From: Glandiceps talaboti
Lineage: Eukaryota; Hemichordata; Enteropneusta; Spengelidae
NCBI RefSeq assembly: GCF_964340395.1
Contig: NC_135556.1
Span: 16,671,142 to 16,733,141 of the forward strand
DNA: 62,000 nucleotides
Reading direction: 5' to 3'
The notes beneath the pieces were generated by a model. That model did no database searches and had not been told where the DNA came from. It saw nothing but the letters and a program-made list of their open reading frames with translations. The position numbers and the translations under genes are program-made. Position 1 is the stretch's first letter, and the number at the start of each line of letters is the position of its first letter. Of the stretch, positions 14,055 to 23,900 are shown one piece after another.

Positions 14055-14986
14055 CTTGATTTGATACAAAAGTAAACCCCTGATAATAGTATTACTTTGA
14101 TGTTTTTTCAACCTAACTTATTTTGGTAAAGCATCTGGTAATACATGTATTTTGATTTATGTTTCAGCTGCACAGCCTCGGAATAAAGCTCTGTCATACC
14201 ACCACAGAAATCTGAAGAGAACATATGGAGACACTCCCAAACTGCCTACTATCGCGATCGGTCAGTTTGGCTTACAAGTTGATTTGCATATTGTATAATG
14301 AAAATGAATCCCATTCATAGTTGTGTGCATTGACTACTATTAATATTTCTTATGCTGACAAGAATAGTATTTACATTTTGTTTGTGTTATGTAAACTATG
14401 AACTAGGATTCAGTATGTCCATATTGTCATTGGTTCCACTTTTTGTAATGATTTCAAAAGCTATATACGGGTTACTAAAAAGGTGACACTTGACTTGTTA
14501 CTTTAATACGGTTCACACTGGAGACATTTAGCTAATTTAGAGTTGACTCTGGTCTAAGCATGACTTATAAAGAACAATTCTTAGAGAAGTTTGAAAAGTT
14601 TGAATTCTGACCGACATTTCATTTGTTTTTGGTAGTATTTTTCAAAAATAAAAACAAATTTTTAATTGTTTTTGTTTTTGAAAAACATTTAGCATTTTAC
14701 AGGCCTGTAATACTTAGACTGGGAGGACTGTTTAACTAAGCAAATCAATCTAAACCAATTTTTTGAAGCATCTGTTTCTTGGTAGTAAACTCAATATTTT
14801 AAACACAGTAGTTTAAATACAATACTTTTTGATAAACAAGTAAAGGAAAAAAGAAAACATGCTGATTAAAAATACAGAGTAAAATTATCATTTGAATGAC
14901 TACTATATGGTATGTGATGGTAAAATTTAAGGGCATCAAATGTGTATGCTTGGATTAATTTGTGTGTTTGTGGGGGGGGGGGCATG

Positions 14987-15018
<32 letters not shown>

Positions 15019-18000
15019 CTTGATTTGATACAAAAGTAGACCCCTGATAAAAGTATTACTTTGTTGTTGTTTTCAATATAATTTAGTTTGTCAAAGCATC
15101 TTGTAACATATATTGTGATGGTTGGTGAAGAGATGTGACCTAGGCCCTTATTAATGCATCTGAAATTTTTTTTTTTTTATTTATGTTTCAGCAGCACAGC
15201 CTGGGAATAAAGGTCCATCACACCACCACAGAAATCAGACTAGAAGATATGGAAACACTTCTACTACTGGTCAGTTTGGCTTACAAGTTTCATAAAACAC
15301 TGACTTACCTACCCTTTTTCTGAGGTTATTAGAAACACACAAACATTTTTTGCCTTACATCAGTAAACTGTTGGGCTTAATTATGCCACTGAGTAGGCAA
15401 TATTATAACTACTATGGCTACTCAGCAAATCTCCCTCACTGAGTCAGGACAAGTTCATTAAATAATGTATCAATATGTTGTCACACTTCCATGCTAAAAA
15501 TTCAACTGGAAGAATTGCTTAATGAAATAAGTAACAGATACAATCCGACCAATATGCGTCGAGCGGTAGCGAGGCGCATATTGGTCGGATTGTATCTGTT
15601 TTGTACACCGGCTAATTTCCTTTGTTGTGTATTGAGTTCGAATTCCAATATACTCCGGAGATAACTCATACACTGCTATCATACCACCGCAACAACAATA
15701 ATAATAACAGTGTCTGCGCCATCGTGCATGTCTGCATATCTTCCGGGCTATTTATACACTCTAGCTAATACACATACACCCCCTAACAAAATTAGACACT
15801 CACTTCACACTACAAGTTCTCAAATACAGTGTCTGCTGTACTGTGCATTTTCTCAGAGGATGTTTTTACATTGGAGTTAGAAGACATACATCAATGAAGT
15901 TGGATACTCTCCATGTTCTTAAATGTAAACTGACCGAAACGTCGCTTTCGACAAGACATGCTTAGCTACTGAAAGGTTCACACACACTAACCAAGCTATT
16001 GACGTTTATTTGGTTGGGCTTTCGCCATCATCAATCATTCATTTTGACAGCTCTTTCTGGTTGATAACAAACTCGATACTTCGATACAAACATCTTCCTG
16101 TTGGAGTCTATTGCGCACACAGTCAATGTCTGTCTAATATACTCCGGATGTTGACTTTTCATTACCATGTCTGTCTAATATACTCCGGGTATGGACTTTT
16201 CATTACCCGGATGGTATTTTTCATATTCTCAGCTCCCTGGATTTTGAAGCGGGAAGTTTGCGGACACCTGATTGGCTGATCGCCCGATTAATCACTGTCG
16301 CTTGACAAGTAACGCCCACGCCGGTGTACAAATAAGTCTAAACCAATGTCCTGTTTTCAACATTATATATCAGTAGAGAAATGGTGTTCTGTCATCAACA
16401 CACATGAAATAATGAAGTTAAAAGAAACTCTTTCTATAAATAGACTCGGGGATACTGACCGTAGATGCTTGCAGCATGCAGTATCTGTAGTTCACAGGAT
16501 TAGAGACAAAGCAGGTGAAAAGGTATTTAGGTCTTTTTAATAAAGAGCTTTAGATGCATATATTTATGCACGTTCTATACGTGTAGCGTCATATTCATGT
16601 GATTTGAAGCAACCCATGCATTCTGTATAGCAGTCTACACATAACTGTAAATATGTGTTAACTTTTCGCCATTTTGCCATCTTGCTATTAGTGATGTCGC
16701 TACTAAATGGTTAGTAAATGCATGCAAGAACTTGCAACTGAAACTTACAAAATTAAAGTGATTCTTATTGCATACACCCACTTCCAAAGTAAAGTCACGT
16801 TCTTTCACACATACTACACCTTGTGTATGGAATAAATAGACCATCATTGAAGGAATTGCAATGAAAACATAAAACTAACACCTTTAGAAGAATGTTAAAA
16901 CGTGTCTATTCACTTGGCCTTCTGAGGGTACAGTTCCTTTTAGTTTGTACAGGAAAGTAGCAAATAACAAATTGATTGAGTGTTTGACTGTTTGATTGAT
17001 TGATTAATTGATTGATTGATTGATTGTTTGTTTGATTGCCTTATTGATTAATTGACTGATTCTATATTACAGGTATGGAAAAATGCACGGCTCACTATCT
17101 ATGGTCATGGTTTTAAAGCTACACTGATGGCTGGATTACAGAAAAATAAATTTGAGGTCCTCTTAGATCACAAAGATAGACCCTATCATGCTAACACAGA
17201 AGCAGGAGTCAGTTTGAGATTTTGGAATGGTGTACACTGGATGGCTGGAAAGTTTGAACAACTATTTCCAAAACTTTTAGCAATCTTAGCACCCGTGGGG
17301 CTAGCTCTAATGGGGTTATAGAAATAGATTACCGGTAAATACAGTTGGCATCATACCTATGAGGCTAGCATTAGTTTAGAGGAGAAGCCCGTCCTTTAGT
17401 CAATAGACTACATGTAAATGGTCCTCAGCTACACATTATCAACACATTACTTAAAGAAGCTATATCGATGACAAATGGGTATTTATTTTGGATTTTGAAT
17501 TCATGAAACAACTCTACTATGTTTTATACTTTTGGGCCACAAACAATGTGAAACAATTCATACAATTCGATCACTTTTTATGGAATTGAATTCTGAGGTT
17601 TGAGATCACTGGAACTATATTTACACTCTAACTAAAGAGCGACACGAATGATGATTATGTTTGTTGTGGAGTATATTAGAGAAGCACCAAGTCATCGTGT
17701 TATACATACATGTCATATTAATCTTCATACAACATTTGTTCATATATTCAAAACCTGTAAATTATCACTAATGTCTTAAAGTATAGGGACATGGAACATT
17801 TCTTACAGCCATTTTGTTGTTATTGGCTAAAGAAAACTCTATTCTATAATAAATGTAAATTCTAATGATCAATCTCACACAAGAAAATTGTTTTAAATCA
17901 TTTCTGAGAAAGGCATAATTATGTATTTGGCCAGGCCAGGTGGACTTTCCTTTTAATATGGCTGAATTTCTTTCAAAGGCCAGGGTTTCAATCTTAGGTT

Positions 18001-20932
18001 CTCACATTAGTGTATCTTGTCACTGGAGCCATAAGCCATACTTTTCATGTAGTAAACAGACTTTTGTGTGCATTTTTTTCCAGTGATGTATTTCAGTTCC
18101 ATCGACGACTGAACCCTGTTATTGTTTTCATTCGCAATATACAATGCCAGGGGTCAGACTAGACTAGCTGTAAGCTATTTCTTGACTCCCCCACTTATCC
18201 TTCTCTCTTTTGTTTGTTTTTTGTTATCAAGGTTTTGTAATCATTTATATATCTGGGTATTAAAATAAACCATTTATATTATATATGTATATAATATATA
18301 ACATATTAAAAGGATTACATAGGATTATTCTTTTGTACTGGACCAACGTTTTCTACAATAGCTCTGCCAGACGATTTTTTTGCACATCTAGCTTTTTATT
18401 GCTAGTCTGAACTGGGTCTTTACACAAAACAGTACTTTATATTTTAAAAAAAAATGCAGGTTGACATTTTACCAACTAAGTTAATCTTAGTGGCACAGTG
18501 TACCTTGCTTTCTTGATGATGTTATTTAAATTACCTTGTAGCTTTCTTGACGTTATCTAAATTACCCTGTAGCTTTCTTGACGTTATTTAAATTACCTTG
18601 TAGCTTTCTTTACATTATTTAAATTACCTTGTAGCTTTCTTGACGTTATTTAAATTACCCTGTAGCTTTCTTGATGATGTTATTTAAATTACCCTGTAGC
18701 TTTCTTTACATTATTTAAATTACCTTGTAGCTTTCTTGACGTTATTTAAATTACCCTGTAGCTTTCTTGATGATGTTATTTAAATTACCCTGTAGCTTTC
18801 TTTACATTATTTAAATTACCTTGTAGCTTTCTTGACGTTATTTAAATTACCCTGTAGCTTTCTTGATGATGTTATTTAAATTACCCTGTAGCTTTCTTTA
18901 CATTATTTAAATTACCTTTTAGCTTTCTTTACGTTATTTAAATTACCTTTTAGCTTTCTTTACGTTATTTAAATTACCCTGTAGCTTTCTTTACGTTATC
19001 TACATTACCTTGTAGCTTTCTTTACATTATTTAAATTACATTGTAGCTTTCTTTACGTTATTTAAATTACCTTGTAGCTTTCTTGATGACATCATCGCAG
19101 TTAGGCGAATTCTTATCAGGCACCAATAATGCAGCCATTCCTCCTGTTGCATGGCAACCTCTTCGATGGCACGTCTGAACCACTAAATCCATGTAACTTT
19201 TTAGAAAGTGTTTTCCCATATCTACATATTTGTTTCTATCTGGTAGAAATAGCTCTTTCCTCTTTCCTGAAATATGAAATAAATTAGTACTTACCAAAAT
19301 TATTGAGGGGTACTTATCAAACTTATTGAGGGGTACTGGACCAGTGTGTACACTTACCTAATTTATTGAGGGGTACTACACCAGTGTGTACACTTACCTA
19401 ACTTATTGAGGGGTACTACACCAGTGTGTATACTTACCTAACTTACTGAGGCTTACTGAACCAGTGTGTACACTTTACCTAACTTATTGAGGGGTACTGC
19501 ACCAGTGTGTACACTTACCTAACTTATTGAGGGGTACTGCACCAGTGTGTATACTTACCTAACTTATTGAGGGGTACTACACCAGTGTGTATACTTACCT
19601 AACTTACTGAGGCTTACTGAACCAGTGTGTACACTTACTTAACTTATTGAGGGGTACTGCACCAATGTGTATACTTACCAAACTTATTGAGGGGTACTGC
19701 ACCAGTGTGTATACTTACCAAACTTATTGAGGGGTAACTGTACCAGTGTGAACACTTACCAAACTTATTGAGGGGTACTGAACCAGTGTGTACACTTACC
19801 AAACTTATTGAAGGGTAACAGTGTGTACTTGCCTAACTTATTGAGGGGTACTGAACCAGTGTATACACTTACCAAACTTACTGAAGGGTAACAGTGTGTA
19901 CTTGCCAAACTGATTGAGGGGTACTGAACCAGTGTGTATACTTACCTAACTTATTGAGGGGGTACTGAACCAGTGTGTACACTTACCAACCTTATTGAGG
20001 GGTAACTGCACCAGTGTGTACTTACCTAACTTATTGAGGGGTACTACATCAGTGTGTACACTTACCAAACTTGTTGAGGATAGAAGCACAGTAGTCCCAT
20101 ATGCCACAGTTCAGTCCAGCTGAGTGATCACGTAGTTCATACAAGATTTCATTCATTTCAAATGAAGCCAAGATATTCTCTATCAGGACACAGGCTTTGA
20201 TGCAACCATGGGGTAAACCAAGCTACAAGAGGTATACAACAGTGAAATGTTACTCATTCAAACCAAACTGTAAGTTTCAATATGAAAGGGACATGCTATG
20301 GGCATGTTATCATCACTTGTATCACTAATAGCGCAGTAAAAACAGCTTTTGCTGTCATGATTACACATGGACGAACATGATAGTTTTAATGTGTTCAACT
20401 GTTTATTTTCCTACCAATGAGCAAATGTATCTGCTTCTACATAGAAACCTGGTGTTTTCACTCTGATCAATTACTGACACTAATTATGTGACAGGAAACT
20501 TGACTCATTCCTGATCAGGCAATGTCAACGTTATTAATTTTGATGTGGAAATAATTCTCTATTTGGTCTATTTTCACTTTTACTAGATATTTATTGATGA
20601 TCAGAAAAGTCTTCACCTTTGGTGATGTTCAGTTCTTACACAAATTTTTAAAAATGTTTAGCCTAACTTAAATCTTACCTTTTGTTCTGTCCAGGTAAAT
20701 ATCTTATTCCATAATCGAGCTTCTTTATAACCTTCTAGCTGTAAGGTAAAAAATACATCCTAATTAGTAAACCCAATCATTTGTCTGTTTTCATCAAAAT
20801 GCCAGAAATTCTATAATGGAACAGTCCATCTGATATTCAGTTTGTCTTATCTTGTCATTTCAAAGTTTGTAGATTCTCCCACAAGCTGTATAATTTTTAC
20901 CTCCCATACAGAAAAGCTTTGTGGGTATGTTT

Positions 20933-20985
<53 letters not shown>

Positions 20986-23900
20986 GGACATCATTTTCTA
21001 AAACAGTCTGGCTCAATTTAAATGATATTTCAGAGCTATGCAGAACTTGGTACACACACTCTTTAGTGTAATGGCTAGAATAGGAATACCCTTGGGGCAT
21101 TTGATTGTACACAACGAAGTACATGTTGGGAGAAAGAGGATTAATTTTTAGGTAAGAGCTGTGCAAGGTAATTAGCATAATTGGCACAAACAATGTTCAG
21201 TTAGTTGATCTAGCGATAGAAGTCCTACTCCACATATATTCATACTCTCACTGTTGGTGGAGCTGTTTCCAATTTTACATAAACATGCCCTTCAAGAGCC
21301 ATTCATGCTTGAAGTACAATCTCAGTGACTGGAACTAACTATGTTTATGAATGTCTTGATAATGAATGAAACAAATGACAAATACTGAAATACTAAAAAA
21401 ATCATCATGAATTGTTGCAATGTTGGTTATTTTGCATCATTGATCAACTCATTTCATTACTTCAAGACCTGATTTTCAGTTCTTTTGGCCATCATTTTGT
21501 AGTTGGATGGATCCTTCTTTATTTAACAAACTCATTTAATGGTAACAATATCCACTAACTACAGAGCGATTTATTTGAATGTCAAGTACCTTGGAGAGAT
21601 AAAAGAAGGGTCCACTTTCATTGTCCAATAAAATCTTTCCAAAGTGGTACATAAGCAGACCAAAATCCCACAGTGGTCCTGGGACTTGCATTCCTTCAAC
21701 CTAGCAGGAAGAGAGACTGAAGTTTAAACATGGTAAAATACTAAAAGATAGAGGCAAAATGAAATTGTGAAGAACGAACCTCAGAAATAGGAGTCATCAT
21801 TGAAAACAAGATGGTGACTAACCAAATTCCTGTTATGAGTTGGAAGAGGCTTCCATAAGGCAAAGTTCAAGGTGATTTGAGTCACTATGATTTTCTTACA
21901 AATTGTCCTCAACTTACATTCTTCCTTGGCACTTATTAATCAACTACAATATTTTACTTTTTACCTTTGAAATGGCGTCAGAAATGAACAGACCAATAGC
22001 ACTACCTTGGTAAAATAGTGAAACCTACTTCAAACATAATCACTATCAATTGTTCAGGTTAAAGAAACTACCAGTATTATATATATATATTACCATTTTG
22101 CTTGAATTTTCAAGCATAATCAATTTGGATTAAAATATACATAGGTTCAGTTACTGAAATTGAACTAACCATGAGAGTATGATCCACCATGTTCCAGGCT
22201 CTGGGTCGTAACATTAATACTGGTATATGTTGAATAGGAGGAACATCCTGGTATTTGTTGTGGATAACTTGATGTATGTGGTACATGCCAAGTAACTGAT
22301 TCTTCCAGGTAGGACAATGACCATCATCAAAATCCACCTTCAACAAACAAAAGTATAGAGTTAATTAGCAGACATAAAGTTGAATGTAACCTTTTTGGAA
22401 TCTAGTTTCAAGTGACTACATGTAGAGAGTGTTCAAAATTTGTAATCCAAGCAAAGTGGCTAAAATGGCAATACCTAATATCACAATGACACCCCCCCCC
22501 CCCCCCCCCCCCCGACAATAAGAGAATGAGAATAGCAGCCCCTACCTCCACCCCTAAAGAGTCTGGATAACCACGACTAGAATATTTGTGATCATAATGA
22601 CAGATTGCTTATAAATCACAATGATTGATTTATGCTATCAATGGACCATACTCTGTATTTCCCATAATACATTATTCAAGATGGAGGTTACAAAATTGTC
22701 TGTCCACTACTTTGTGGATTTACTTTACTTTTCATTTACACACAAAAAAATAATTTATGTGTTCTATTTTTCCAATGTTATGCTTCTCTATGGCAATTAC
22801 AAAGCAATGAATCTATAAGGCTATAATGCATTTAATTGCCCTTGTTTTGTTTAGTTGTTGTTGTTGTTGTTGTTTACATTTACTGCCCTTTACACACTAA
22901 CCTGAATTCCCTGTACATTTGAATTCAATGCTTTCTTGAAATGTACAAGATTACTTGGTGATACATCTCCCAGATCGAGATGTCTGTTGATCAGTCGACG
23001 TGGTACAGGTTTGACAGTCCATGTACTTTCACGAATATGTCTGGTATCAGCTGAAAAGTCTGGCAATTTTCTACTAGCCTTGTATTCTTCATTGCATAGA
23101 ATTCTTGCTGTCAGCATCTGAGAAAAAAAATCAGACATCTTTTGACAAAACCAAAAAAAAATCTGTTGCTGTTGTCCCAAGTTACTACCAAACCAGAAAG
23201 ACTTTAGACTTTCAAAGATTTGTGTTTTAAATCTTTCTTGTTTTATCCAACAGTGATGTTAATTTGTGTTCACAGTGAGACAAAACGTGTTATTTTATAT
23301 GCTTGTACACTACCAACATCTTATTTTATGTAATTTGTTACAAAAAAAACTTTGTGTGAGACATAATCGTGCTGCCTGATTGAAACTCTATAGTCACTCT
23401 GATTTGGTAGTAATAAAACCTCTTTGACTTTACATTTGGCATGCTACTAAAATCAATATATGTTTCCAATCACTACCTACAATATAATTTATTTTTTCAT
23501 CCAAAGTTAAGCACTGTTGTACACTCCACTGTCTCATTTCACAAACATAACATAATTTTTATTTTGTGGTTGATTTTTATATTTTCAAGCCACTTCCTTC
23601 CTCTCATAGTTCATGTGAAAGACTTGAAAACTTGTTACTGTTTTACAAATCATTTCTTGGGGAATCTCTTTGATCACCTTTAAGCTTTGTGACATAACTT
23701 GACCACAATATTATCATTATTTTTTTTATTTTTTATAACTAAAACAGTTACTTACTTTTCAGAGCCCTGTATGTAATATTAGAGCAAAAAGACAAACAAA
23801 CCAAACTGTATGCTTTATATCTACTCAAAGTCCTTCGATTTAAGATTTTAAATGAATTGATAAATTTTGACTTGTTAATCATTCTAAATAATTAAGTCAA

